Origin: DATEDA01 sp963827595
GTDB lineage: Bacteria > Pseudomonadota > Gammaproteobacteria > Burkholderiales > SG8-39
DNA: 64,000 bases
Reading direction: 5' to 3'
Assembly (NCBI GenBank): GCA_963827595.1
Contig: CAWHBT010000012.1
Location: 1 to 64,000, forward strand
Below are positions 17,644 through 25,001 of the stretch, in pieces. Position 1 is the stretch's first letter. Each line of letters opens with the position of its first letter. The notes below the pieces were generated by a model that did not search any database, was not told the DNA's origin, and was given only the letters and a program-made list of their open reading frames with translations. The position numbers were made by a program, and so were the translations under genes.

Positions 17644-19157
17644 CTATGCCTGCATCGCTTTGATCAGCGCAGCGGTTCCGAGCAGCCTGATCACTCGCTT
17701 CATGTTGTAGGCCAGCACATGCAGGCTCATTTCCGTTCGCACCTTCGATAGCGTGCGCATCAGGAAGTGCGAGGCCCCCATCCAGGCCTTGAGCGTGGCG
17801 AACGGGTGTTCCACCGTCTGCCGTCGCTCGCGCGCCGCTTGCGGCCGCTGGTTCAGCCGCGCCTGCATGTATTCGAGCACCGCCTCGTGTTCCCAACGCG
17901 CGATCCGGCGCTCCACTCCGGTCGTGCACTTAGGCTTGAGCGGGCATCGCGGACAGGCCGATGACCAGTACTTGTGCAGCGTCATGCCATTCTCGACCAC
18001 CGTCATGCGGTGGATGGCACGCTCGCCCGCCGGGCAACGGTAGGTGTCGTCGGCCTCGAGGTAGACGAAGTCGGTCTTGTCGAACAGGCCAATGGCCTTG
18101 TTGTTCGAGGTCTGCGGCTTGGGTACCAGCGGCACGATCCCGTTCTCGGCACAGCGCAGGATCTCCTCACCTTTGAAGTAGCCACGGTCGGCCAGGGCCG
18201 TGATCGGCTGGCCGATGACCGCCTTCGCCTGCTCCGCCATGTCAGCCAGTTGGGTGCGGTCGTGACCGATGTTGGTGACCTCGTGCGCCACGATCAGGTG
18301 GTGCTTCGTATCCACCGCTGTCTGCACGTTGTAGCCGACGATGCCGGTGCCGCGGCCGCTGGTGGCCATGGAGCGGGCATCCGGGTCGGTCAGCGAGACC
18401 TGCTGGTCGGGGGACTCGTTGAGCTGCTGTGCGATCTGCCGCAGCGCGCCCATCTGTTCCTTCACGCGGGCGAGCTTGTCCTTCAGGTGCTCGACCCGCG
18501 CCTCGGTCACCAGGCTCGGGTCACGGTCAGCACGGTCCAGCTCCGTGAGGTAGCGCTGCACACTCTCGTCGAGCTGTTGCATCCGTGCCTGCAGCTTGCG
18601 GTCGGTGAAGTTCTTGTCGCGGTTGTTGACCGCCTTGAACTTGCTGCCGTCGATGGCGACCGTGGCCTCCTCGAACAGGCCGAGACCACGGCACAACAGG
18701 ACGAACTCGCGGCAGGCGGTGCGGATCGCGTCACCGTTGTCCTTGCGGAAGTCGGCGATGGTCTTGAAGTCGGGCATCAGCCGGCCAGTGAGCCAGATCA
18801 ACTCGACGTTGCGCTGCGCCTCGCGCTCCAGCCGCCGGCTGGACTGTACCCGGTTCAGATACCCGTAGATGTAGATCTTCAGCAGTGTCGCCGGGTGATA
18901 TGCCGGTCGTCCCGTCTCCGCGGGCGCGGCCCGCTCGAAGCCCAGGCGCCCCAGATCCAGTGCGTCGACGAACACATCGACCGCACGCACCGGGTTGTCC
19001 TCATCGATCCAGTCGTCCAGCCGCTCCGGAAACAGGACGCTTTGCGTGCGCTCCTGTCCATCGATGTATCGGCCCATTAACGGCTCCATCAACCCGATGA
19101 GCCATCTGACCTCCACGGCCGCAGATAGTTTTCACACGGTCTCGGTCGGAAGCTGCC
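17535..19157 (-). mobile_element. IS1182-family insertion sequence
   Basis: A single transposase gene is bounded by inverted repeats. The core arms are CGAGACTGTGTGTAAAC at 17548-17564 and its counterpart ending CGGTCTCG at 19128-19144, with two mismatches in 17 bp. A weaker outward extension reaches GGCAGC at 17535 and GCTGCC at 19157, giving about 1.6 kb. This extension may belong to flanking repeat DNA. No target-site duplication is visible, so the copy may be old or the true ends lie a few bases off. Confidence 0.8.
17644..19077 (-). CDS. IS1182-family transposase
   Basis: 477 residues from the ATG preceded by GGAG (MGRYIDGQERTQSVLFPE). In-frame Mets further upstream exist but lie outside the conserved start. 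A DDE transposase: YHPATLLKIYIYGYLNRVQS (DUF772 helical domain), then VAIDGSKFKAVNNRDKNFT with the first catalytic Asp. GTGIVGYNVQTAVDTKHHL and ITALADRGYFKGEEI carry the second Asp. VEHPFATLKAWMG near the C-terminus carries the Glu region. CPRCPLKPKCTTG is a cysteine cluster typical of the family. It looks intact, so the element may still be active. Confidence 0.92.
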   Translation of the reverse strand: MGRYIDGQERTQSVLFPERLDDWIDEDNPVRAVDVFVDALDLGRLGFERAAPAETGRPAYHPATLLKIYIYGYLNRVQSSRRLEREAQRNVELIWLTGRLMPDFKTIADFRKDNGDAIRTACREFVLLCRGLGLFEEATVAIDGSKFKAVNNRDKNFTDRKLQARMQQLDESVQRYLTELDRADRDPSLVTEARVEHLKDKLARVKEQMGALRQIAQQLNESPDQQVSLTDPDARSMATSGRGTGIVGYNVQTAVDTKHHLIVAHEVTNIGHDRTQLADMAEQAKAVIGQPITALADRGYFKGEEILRCAENGIVPLVPKPQTSNNKAIGLFDKTDFVYLEADDTYRCPAGERAIHRMTVVENGMTLHKYWSSACPRCPLKPKCTTGVERRIARWEHEAVLEYMQARLNQRPQAARERRQTVEHPFATLKAWMGASHFLMRTLSKVRTEMSLHVLAYNMKRVIRLLGTAALIKAMQA

Positions 19158-19292
19158 GGTCATCACGGACGGCTTTCGGCCCAAAGCGGTCCCTTGACTA
19201 TCCTCCCGATAGCGGCCGCTCAGCTTGGCAGAGAAATTGTTTTCAGGTCAGCTCGGGGCCAAAATGGCCGGGACGACGCCTGTCCGGATAAA

Positions 19293-19367
19293 CAATTGAA
19301 CCGACATTGAGGGCGAATTAGTGGACTCTGGCCTGGTTTATACCGACATCGGGCAATTGAACCGACA
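19293..19367. repeat. 14-bp direct repeat CAATTGAACCGACA
   Basis: The same 14 bases occur at 19293-19306 and 19354-19367, just after the IS1182 end and before the first cassette-like gene. The second copy runs into a perfect 16-bp palindrome made of CCGACACC and GGTGTCGG at 19362-19377. Confidence 0.7.
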
Positions 19368-19394
19368 CCGGTGTCGGCCAATTCAAAGTTAGCC
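19350..19394 (+). other. attC-like hairpin before the DHFR-like cassette (weak)
   Basis: A hairpin formed by TTGAA-CCGACACC against GGTGTCGG and TTCAA ends in GTTAGCC at 19388-19394, near the attC core GTTRRRY but with one mismatch. The following gene starts 17 bp later with its own ribosome-binding site, as in integron cassettes. Short for an attC, so only a candidate. Confidence 0.4.
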
Positions 19395-19411
19395 CGCTTC
19401 AGGAGCACGTA

Positions 19412-19958
<547 letters not shown>

Positions 19959-19996
19959 CATCGCTTGGCCGTGTTGCACTTAGTATGCGAATTCGC

Positions 19997-20059
19997 GGCT
20001 AACAAAGCGCTCCAGAGGACGCGTTCAAAGCAACGCGCCTCTGAGCGCTAGCGTTGGGC
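19997..20059 (+). other. attC recombination site (integron cassette end)
   Basis: GGCTAAC at 19997-20003 and the core GTTGGGC at 20053-20059 flank a strong imperfect hairpin. GCGCTCCAGAGG (20007-20018) pairs with CCTCTGAGCGC (20038-20048) with one extra unpaired base, and CGCGTT (20020-20025) pairs with AACGCG (20032-20037). Unpaired bases in a stem and terminal RYYYAAC/GTTRRRY-like boxes are the defining features of attC sites, which recombine as folded single strands. The next gene starts 28 bp further on. Confidence 0.75.
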
Positions 20060-20086
20060 GTTAGTCACTACATCGGAGGCCCGAAG

Positions 20087-20578
20087 ATGCCGCGCCTGAA
20101 ATTGGAACATTGGTCCTACATCGCAACGATTGTTGCTGCACTTGTCACTGCCTTGGCTTTGGCGGCGGGTTACGTGCAATTCAGCCGCACAACTGAAGCT
20201 CAACGCGACGCAGGCGCCGTGAATCTCTACTTCGAATATCTGAAGTTCATGCGCGAGGTTGAAAAGGAGACGAAGGAACCAGCCGCTTCGGCTGCGGCAT
20301 CAGCTCCGACGGTAGCGGCGGGTCCTCAATCCGGCGCCGAGGTTGCTCGTTTGCGCGCTACGCCAACAGTCCCAAGCGCAATTGTTACGGCCGGCGAAGC
20401 CATCTATCGCCTGAGACGAGGTGACAAAGGATGGGAACTAACTGTCGTGAACATGATGAAAGCCAATGACGAGAGATTGCGGTCTATTGAGTGGGATTGC
20501 GACACTATGATTCCAGAGTTCGTTCTGCTACTGAAGGAGCATGCGAAGATTGTCTGCATCAAGCCCGCCGCAAAGTAG
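20087..20578 (+). CDS. Small membrane-anchored protein, cassette gene, unknown function
   Basis: 163 residues from ATG 20087 after GGAGG. A TTG at 20054 would start inside the attC core and is unlikely. One N-terminal membrane helix (WSYIATIVAALVTALALAAG) is followed by a short cytoplasmic or periplasmic part with an Ala-rich linker. The end contains RRGDKGWELTVVNMMKAND and EWDCDTMIPEFVLLLKEH. Not recognised. Proteins with one helix and a short soluble domain of unknown role are frequent in integron cassettes. The cassette's own attC is interrupted by the IS110-type element. Confidence 0.75.
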   Translation: MPRLKLEHWSYIATIVAALVTALALAAGYVQFSRTTEAQRDAGAVNLYFEYLKFMREVEKETKEPAASAAASAPTVAAGPQSGAEVARLRATPTVPSAIVTAGEAIYRLRRGDKGWELTVVNMMKANDERLRSIEWDCDTMIPEFVLLLKEHAKIVCIKPAAK

Positions 20579-20671
20579 GCGGTGCCCACGCCCGCGGGAT
20601 CGGTTGCTTGTATGCGTGCCTACTTCCTGTTCTCGAATCACGCCCAACCCGTCGTATATGGACTCCCCCCG

Positions 20672-20949
20672 CAAAGCAAGAGGCTGATCGATAGGGCTGG
20701 CACGGCGGGAACGCCTGCAGTCGTATATCCGGCATCGTGAGTGGGCTCTGGATGGCCCGTGCCGACATGGAATCTGCGAGCACCGGCGCGCCAATCGTTG
20801 CAACGGGCAAGTGCGCTGCGAACAGCGGCTCTGCCAGCGGGGTTATCGGCGTCAGTCGGTGCGGGGGTGACCCAGGGTGCCATGATGGGCGATCAGTCTC
20901 TGCGCAAGCGATGGTGGGGTGAGTTGGTCGGGCGATGCTCCTCGTGCGC
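20672..20949 (-). ncRNA. Candidate guide (bridge/seeker) RNA region of the IS1111-type element
   Basis: The non-coding stretch between the transposase stop and the downstream subterminal repeat. IS1111-type elements encode their target-choosing RNA in this position on the transposase strand. The boundaries, fold and target-binding loops were not worked out here. The call rests on position and element type. Confidence 0.4.
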
Positions 20950-22044
20950 TCAGCCGGGGATCGGGTAGGCGCTTCGGGTGATCTTCTTTTCCAGTCGTTT
21001 GGCCTGCCCGTAAGGCGAGCCGTCACGCAGGCACGCGTAGCAGATGCGCGCGAGCTTGTTCGCGAGCGCGCAGGTCGCCTTGTTGTGATTGGTTCTGGCT
21101 TTCAGGGCAAGCGCCCAGAGGCGAAGCCCATCGACCGCCCGGCCCGCCCGAACAGCAGCGCCTGCTGCGAGCAGCACCGAGCGCGCGCCGTGGGTGAGGA
21201 GCATGCGCAGGTAGCGGTCCCCGCGCTTGGAGATGCGTCCGATCCGACGCGTGCTGCCCGAGGAGTACTCCTTGGGCGTGAGGCCGAACCAGGCGGCGAA
21301 GTGCCGCGCGTCGCGGAAGTGGCTGACGCTGCCGCTGGTGGCTGCGACCATCGCGGTGGCGGTGAGCAGCCCCACGCCTGGAATCGACAGCAGCGTCGTG
21401 CACGCAGCCGACGCACGCGCCGTTTGCGTCAGCTCGCGTTCCAGTTGCCCCACACGCGCCTCGAGCAGCCGAATCTCCTCGACCAGCAGCTTCATCGTCG
21501 GGCGCACGAGATCGGGAATCGCCGAGTTCGGTTCGGCCAGGACCCGCGCGATCTGCTCCAGCCCGGTGCGCGCACCCTGGGCGATTGCGATGCCGAACTC
21601 CCGGCAGAACCCCCGCAGCGCGTTGATCCTGGAGGTACGCGTGGCCATCCAAAGCGAGCGCGTGCGGTGCAGCGCCTGCAGGGCCTGCTCATCGAGCGAT
21701 TTGACGCGCACCGGGGCGATGTCGGCGCAGCGCGCCGCTTCCAGCAGCGCTTCGGCGTCGGCCGCATCGGTCTTGTTGCGTTTGACGTAGGCGCGCACGT
21801 ATGGCGCCGGCAACAGCCGGACCTCAATGCCCAGGTCGCTGAGCCAGCGCGCCCAGTGGTGCGCGCTACCGCAGGCCTCCATCACGACCAGTCCAACGGC
21901 ACGATTGGCGAACCAGCGCTCGAACTGGGTACGCGTCAGGCGCTGGCGTTCGACCAGGCGCCAGTTGGCATCGGCAATCGCAAGCTGGAAGACGGACTTG
22001 GCGAGATCGACACCCACGATGGGCAGCGCGGCGGTAGCATTCAT
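20950..22044 (-). CDS. IS110-family (DEDD) transposase
   Basis: 364 residues from ATG 22044 (MNATAALPIVGVDLAKSVFQ). The N-terminal RuvC-like DEDD domain has GVDLAKSVF (Asp), LVVMEACGSAHHWARWL (Glu) and RNKTDAADAEALLEA (Asp-Asp). The C-terminal transposase_20 domain has LLSIPGVGLLTATAMVA, FAAWFGLTPKEYSSG and RRIGRISKRGDRYLRMLLTH. This region includes the serine used by these transposases. Full length and intact. It is encoded opposite to the cassette genes. Confidence 0.93.
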   Translation of the reverse strand: MNATAALPIVGVDLAKSVFQLAIADANWRLVERQRLTRTQFERWFANRAVGLVVMEACGSAHHWARWLSDLGIEVRLLPAPYVRAYVKRNKTDAADAEALLEAARCADIAPVRVKSLDEQALQALHRTRSLWMATRTSRINALRGFCREFGIAIAQGARTGLEQIARVLAEPNSAIPDLVRPTMKLLVEEIRLLEARVGQLERELTQTARASAACTTLLSIPGVGLLTATAMVAATSGSVSHFRDARHFAAWFGLTPKEYSSGSTRRIGRISKRGDRYLRMLLTHGARSVLLAAGAAVRAGRAVDGLRLWALALKARTNHNKATCALANKLARICYACLRDGSPYGQAKRLEKKITRSAYPIPG

Positions 22045-22183
22045 CTCGGACTCTCCTCGGTTGAGCGCTGACACCCACACCACATGAGGCCAGCTGGCAC
22101 GATGATGCCGACAAGCCGGGGGAGTCCATCCCATCATTGCACCGGACTCGCCTACGGCAGCCGGTGAACTCCAACGTTGAGGC

Positions 22184-22468
22184 TGTACAAAAACCCCCTC
22201 GCGATGAGATGCGATATGAGCGGCGAGCCTGTGAAATCTGACGTTGCTGATCACCGTCGCGTCGATCGCGCCGTAGCGCGCCTCACACAAGGTGAGAACG
22301 GTGAGTTTCTAGGGCACCAAGAAAAACCGCACCTCGCCAGCGGGTCCTCGAAGCGCTCGTTTTTCGGGGTTTTTGCAGCCTCGTTAGGCAGCGCATGTTG
22401 GAAGCGCGCGGGACCGCATTCGAACTGCGGGCGAGGTTTCCAACCCAAGTCAGTATGAGGAGGTTTCT
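22184..22468 (+). other. Cassette-like segment without a convincing gene
   Basis: Between the split attC and the DUF1801 gene. A weak reading frame starting near 22204 (MRCDMSGEPVKSDVADHRRV) runs through an attC-core-like GTTAGGC at 22383-22389 and is not recognised. A second hairpin has GTTGGAA at 22397-22403 and TTCCAAC at 22438-22444, with an inner CCGCA/TGCGG stem, just before the DUF1801 ribosome-binding site. It may be an ORF-less or degraded cassette. Confidence 0.4.
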
Positions 22469-22930
22469 ATGAGCCCAAAGAAGGGAACGCAAAAGTCCGC
22501 CAAGAGCACCACCGCGAGCGGCAAGAAGTCCAAGGGATTCACGGACGAGGAACGAGCCGCGATGAAGGAGCGCATCCGAGAGCTGAAGGCGGACAAGGCG
22601 GACGGGGAAAGCGCCGTGCTCGCGAAGATCGCCGAGATGCCGGAACCGGATCGCGCCATGGGCAAACGGCTCCATGCCATCATCAAAGCCAGCGTGCCTG
22701 CTCTCTCGCCGAAAACCTGGTACGGGATGCCCGCGTATGCCAAGGACGACAAGGTCGTCTGCTTCTTCCAAAGCGCGCAGAAGTTCAAAGCGAGGTACGC
22801 GACGTTCGGCTTCAGCGACGAGGCGAACCTCGACGAAGGCGCTATGTGGCCGACCGCCTTCGCGCTGAAGGAGTTGACTGCCGCCGAAGAGGCAAGGATT
22901 GCCGCGCTCGTGAAGAAAGCGGTGAGCTGA
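22469..22930 (+). CDS. DUF1801 (YdhG-like) protein, cassette gene
   Basis: 153 residues with a strong RBS (AGGAGG) before ATG 22469. A Lys/Ser-rich tail (residues 1-25) precedes a DUF1801 domain: LHAIIKASVPALSPKTWYGM and PAYAKDDKVVCFFQSAQKFK, with RYATFGFSDEANLDEGAMWP. DUF1801 is a small alpha/beta fold of unknown function, found often as an integron cassette gene and beside stress genes. Ends with KELTAAEEARIAALVKKAVS, typical of the family. Confidence 0.85.
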   Translation: MSPKKGTQKSAKSTTASGKKSKGFTDEERAAMKERIRELKADKADGESAVLAKIAEMPEPDRAMGKRLHAIIKASVPALSPKTWYGMPAYAKDDKVVCFFQSAQKFKARYATFGFSDEANLDEGAMWPTAFALKELTAAEEARIAALVKKAVS

Positions 22931-22952
22931 GGATTGATTGGGAACTGAGAAG

Positions 22953-22988
22953 GTCTAACACCACAGCCCGCCTAGGCGGATAGGGCGC
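22953..22988 (+). other. Short attC-like element (weak)
   Basis: GTCTAAC at 22953-22959 matches the RYYYAAC box exactly and is followed by a CCGCC-TA-GGCGG hairpin and ATAGGGC. No exact GTTRRRY partner is present and the element is shorter than normal attC sites. It lies exactly where an attC is expected, between the DUF1801 and VOC genes. Confidence 0.35.
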
Positions 22989-22999
22989 AAGGAGCATCG

Positions 23000-23350
23000 G
23001 TGAAGGTCAAGCGCATCGTCTCAAATGTCGCTACGTCCGACGTAGATCAGGCAAGCGCCTTCTATAAAGAGATTCTCGGCCTCAAGGCCCTCATGGACCT
23101 TGGCTGGATACGAACATACGGCTCAAGCTCAAAGATGACGATTCAGGTCAGCGTGATGTCCGAAGGGGGGTCTGGCACGGCTGTCCCGGATATGTCGATT
23201 GAAGTAGACAATGTTGAAGAGGCTCTAATGAGAGTCCGAAAAGCGGGTATCGCCATCGAATACGGCCCGGCGACTGAGCCGTGGGGAGTGCGCAGATTCT
23301 ACGTCCGTGATCCATGCGGAAAATTGATCAACATCCTGCAGCATGAGTGA
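23000..23350 (+). CDS. VOC-family (glyoxalase/bleomycin resistance-like) protein, cassette gene
   Basis: 116 residues from a GTG start with AAGGAG upstream. The vicinal-oxygen-chelate fold is shown by VKRIVSNVATSDVDQASAFY, KEILGLKALMDLGW, SIEVDNVEEALMRVRKAGI and a C-terminal FYVRDPCGKLINILQHE. VOC proteins bind metals or sequester toxic compounds; many act as small-molecule resistance proteins and are among the commonest integron cassette genes. Followed within 12 bp by an attC-like site. Confidence 0.87.
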   Translation: MKVKRIVSNVATSDVDQASAFYKEILGLKALMDLGWIRTYGSSSKMTIQVSVMSEGGSGTAVPDMSIEVDNVEEALMRVRKAGIAIEYGPATEPWGVRRFYVRDPCGKLINILQHE

Positions 23351-23361
23351 CAAGCAATTGC

Positions 23362-23440
23362 GCCCTAACAGCGCGTTGTTGACCGACGCCTACAGCTCGC
23401 TGCGCTGCGCATACGGCGCGGCAAAACGCGGACGTTGAAC
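23362..23440 (+). other. attC-like site after the VOC gene
   Basis: GCCCTAAC at 23362-23369 and GTTGAAC (fits GTTRRRY) at 23434-23440 bracket an imperfect hairpin. CGCGTTGT (from 23372) pairs partly with GCAAAACGCG (ending 23430). Length of 79 bp and position just after the stop suit a cassette attC. It would be the last recognisable site of the array. Confidence 0.55.
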
Positions 23441-23489
23441 GTCTCCTCTTCGAAGACCCAATGGACCGGTTTGGGTCGAGAGCAGCGCC

Positions 23490-23547
23490 GAGAGTCCGCT
23501 TTCTGGCACGCCTCTCAACTTCCGCTGTTGGCCGAAAGCGGACTCTC
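23490..23547. repeat. Perfect 14-bp inverted repeat GAGAGTCCGCTTTC / GAAAGCGGACTCTC
   Basis: Arms at 23490-23503 and 23534-23547, with a 30-nt loop. The CCGCTTTC/GAAAGCGG word family recurs near 13.07, 17.5 and 19.17-19.19 kb, each time next to mobile or cassette DNA. No gene is recognised between 23441 and 23663. Confidence 0.7.
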
Positions 23548-23663
23548 AGGAGAGCGAGCGATTCGGTAGTGGGTATTCGAGCGGGTATACGCAGGCAGCG
23601 CTCGGACTGGACGTCCGCACTGCCCAAGCCCGACGCAGCTCAAAGTGGACTAGTGCGCGGACT

Positions 23664-24143
23664 CTAGGGGCGCCGAAAGCCTTCGCAGCTAACGCGCCAC
23701 ACCTGCTCGATACGCGCGTCCTGGGAGCCAAGCCGCATGTGATGCTCGCTCGGCAGGCAACGCAGGAAAATGTAGGTCGCCGGGACGACCCCGGAAGGCG
23801 AGGTCACGGCGATGCTGATGTTCTGGGGCGTAACCTGGACCGGCTCGTTCACAGTCGGGTTGGCGAGCGCGAGGCGCCAGGTTTCGATGGTGCGCTCGGC
23901 GGACGCCCAATCGGTCGTCAGCACGAGTTTGATCGCACCGAGCCGCCCCGGAATCAGCCTCGATCCGAGACCGGGCACGCCGACCTCGGTCAGCTCCAGG
24001 TCGGGCCCGGTGACTGCGACGCTGCGCACGTTCGGCAGCACCGACTGTCCCACCCGCACTTCGTAGCGCATCGCCAGCGAATCGTGCGGCGGCAGGGGCG
24101 CGCACGCGGCGAGCGCTAGCACTGCGGGGACGACGCGTTTCAC
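23664..24143 (-). CDS. Probable lipoprotein of unknown function
   Basis: 159 residues from GTG 24143, 6 bp after GGAGG. KRVVPAVLALAACAP is a short signal with the lipobox LAAC, so the mature protein would be lipid-anchored at Cys14. The rest is a predicted beta-rich domain (VGQSVLPNVRSVAVTGPDLE, RLGAIKLVLTTDWASAERTI, QNISIAVTSPSGVVP). Not recognised as a known family. It starts 30 bp after the methyltransferase stop and is probably co-transcribed with it. Confidence 0.7.
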   Translation of the reverse strand: MKRVVPAVLALAACAPLPPHDSLAMRYEVRVGQSVLPNVRSVAVTGPDLELTEVGVPGLGSRLIPGRLGAIKLVLTTDWASAERTIETWRLALANPTVNEPVQVTPQNISIAVTSPSGVVPATYIFLRCLPSEHHMRLGSQDARIEQVWRVSCEGFRRP

Positions 24144-24172
24144 CACCGGCCTCCGGAAGTGCGCCAGCCGGC

Positions 24173-24856
24173 TCAGCTCGCCGCCGGCCGGAAGACGAGG
24201 AAGTACTGGTTCGGCAGGAACCCGTGCTCCTCGGCGAGCGCGTAGCCGGCTCGCGCGAGCTCCTGCTTCACCCGGTCCGCCGGGACGCGCGCGCGCTTCG
24301 GCGGACCGACCGGCGAGTCGAGCGTGAAGTCGACGATCGCGAGCCGGCCACCCGGCTTCAGCACCTTCCTGAGGTCCCGGAAGTAGCGCTCGCGGTCCGG
24401 CACGTGGTGATAGGTATCCACCAGGATTACGAGGTCGACCGGCACCGGCAGGCTCGGGTCGGTGGGCTTGGCCGCGACGGCGGTAAGGTTGGCGAGCCCT
24501 TCCCGCTGGGCGCGCTGGTTCAGGTAGCGCACCATGTCGGGCTCGGCGTCCACCCCGTACACGCGGCCCTTGGGCACGGCGCGGGCGAGCCGGACGGCGA
24601 AGTAGCCCGTGCCCGCGCCGACGTCGGCGACCAGTGCTTCCGGCGCGAGCTTGAGCGCGCGGATCACCTCGTCCGGCTTCTGCCACGCGTCCCTTGCAGG
24701 ATCGTCGAAGATCTGCGACCACTTCTCGGCGTCGCGGAAGCTGTGATGCGAGTGATCGACGGTCTGTGCAATCGCGGGCGCGGCGGCGAGCGCGAGCGTC
24801 GTCAGCGCCGCCGCGGCCCGGCCGACCGTCCAAATTCCCGAACGCCACCGCTGCAT
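24173..24856 (-). CDS. Class I SAM-dependent methyltransferase with a signal peptide
   Basis: 227 residues. Residues 1-30 form a clear export signal (AAAALTTLALAAAPAIAQ). Motif I of the Rossmann methyltransferase fold is VADVGAGTGYFAVRLARAVP, followed by VYGVDAEPDMV, VDLVILVDTYHHVPDRERYF and VLKPGGRLAIVDF. A His pair in DHSHHSFRD lies just after the signal. Export of a SAM enzyme is puzzling because SAM is not known in the periplasm. The family is nonetheless recurrent in proteobacteria. It is divergent from the sortase target gene. Confidence 0.85.
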   Translation of the reverse strand: MQRWRSGIWTVGRAAAALTTLALAAAPAIAQTVDHSHHSFRDAEKWSQIFDDPARDAWQKPDEVIRALKLAPEALVADVGAGTGYFAVRLARAVPKGRVYGVDAEPDMVRYLNQRAQREGLANLTAVAAKPTDPSLPVPVDLVILVDTYHHVPDRERYFRDLRKVLKPGGRLAIVDFTLDSPVGPPKRARVPADRVKQELARAGYALAEEHGFLPNQYFLVFRPAAS

Positions 24857-25001
24857 GCCGCGATGTTAGCGCCCTCGCCATCCTGTTGCCACGATTCTGC
24901 CGCGCCTTGCCTTCGCGCGCCCTGCGCCGCGCCACGTTCCGGAGGTTTCATGCGAGCGTGGCCGAACGGGTCGGCCGGGAATTCGAGGCAAGGGGATCCG
25001 G

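Larger units (their letters stand above)
20651..22136 (-). mobile_element. IS110/IS1111-type insertion sequence inside attC
   Basis: The element carries one DEDD transposase and has subterminal inverted repeats: ATGGACTCCCCCCG at 20658-20671 and, inverted, GCCGGGGGAGTCCAT at 22115-22129 (one mismatch over 13-14 bp). Such subterminal repeats define the IS1111 branch; plain IS110 elements lack them. Outer borders are estimated as a few bases beyond the repeats. The long non-coding part (about 280 bp) lies downstream of the transposase and only 70 bp upstream, as in IS1111. A known IS1111-attC group inserts specifically into attC sites. Confidence 0.75.
20642..22183 (+). other. attC site split by an IS1111-type element
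   Basis: The left attC arm GCCCAAC is at 20642-20648. The right half lies beyond the element: inner stem CACCGG (22140-22145) with CCGGTG (22161-22166), then AACTCCAAC and GTTGAGGC at 22176-22183. Removing the element restores about 70 bp with attC outer boxes and an asymmetric inner stem. This is the predicted attC of the preceding small-membrane-protein cassette. Confidence 0.6.

Noticed and set aside
17535..19157. Target-site duplication for the IS1182 element
   Set aside because: Flanking bases at the core or extended repeat ends do not match (for example GACA versus GGTC), so none is claimed.
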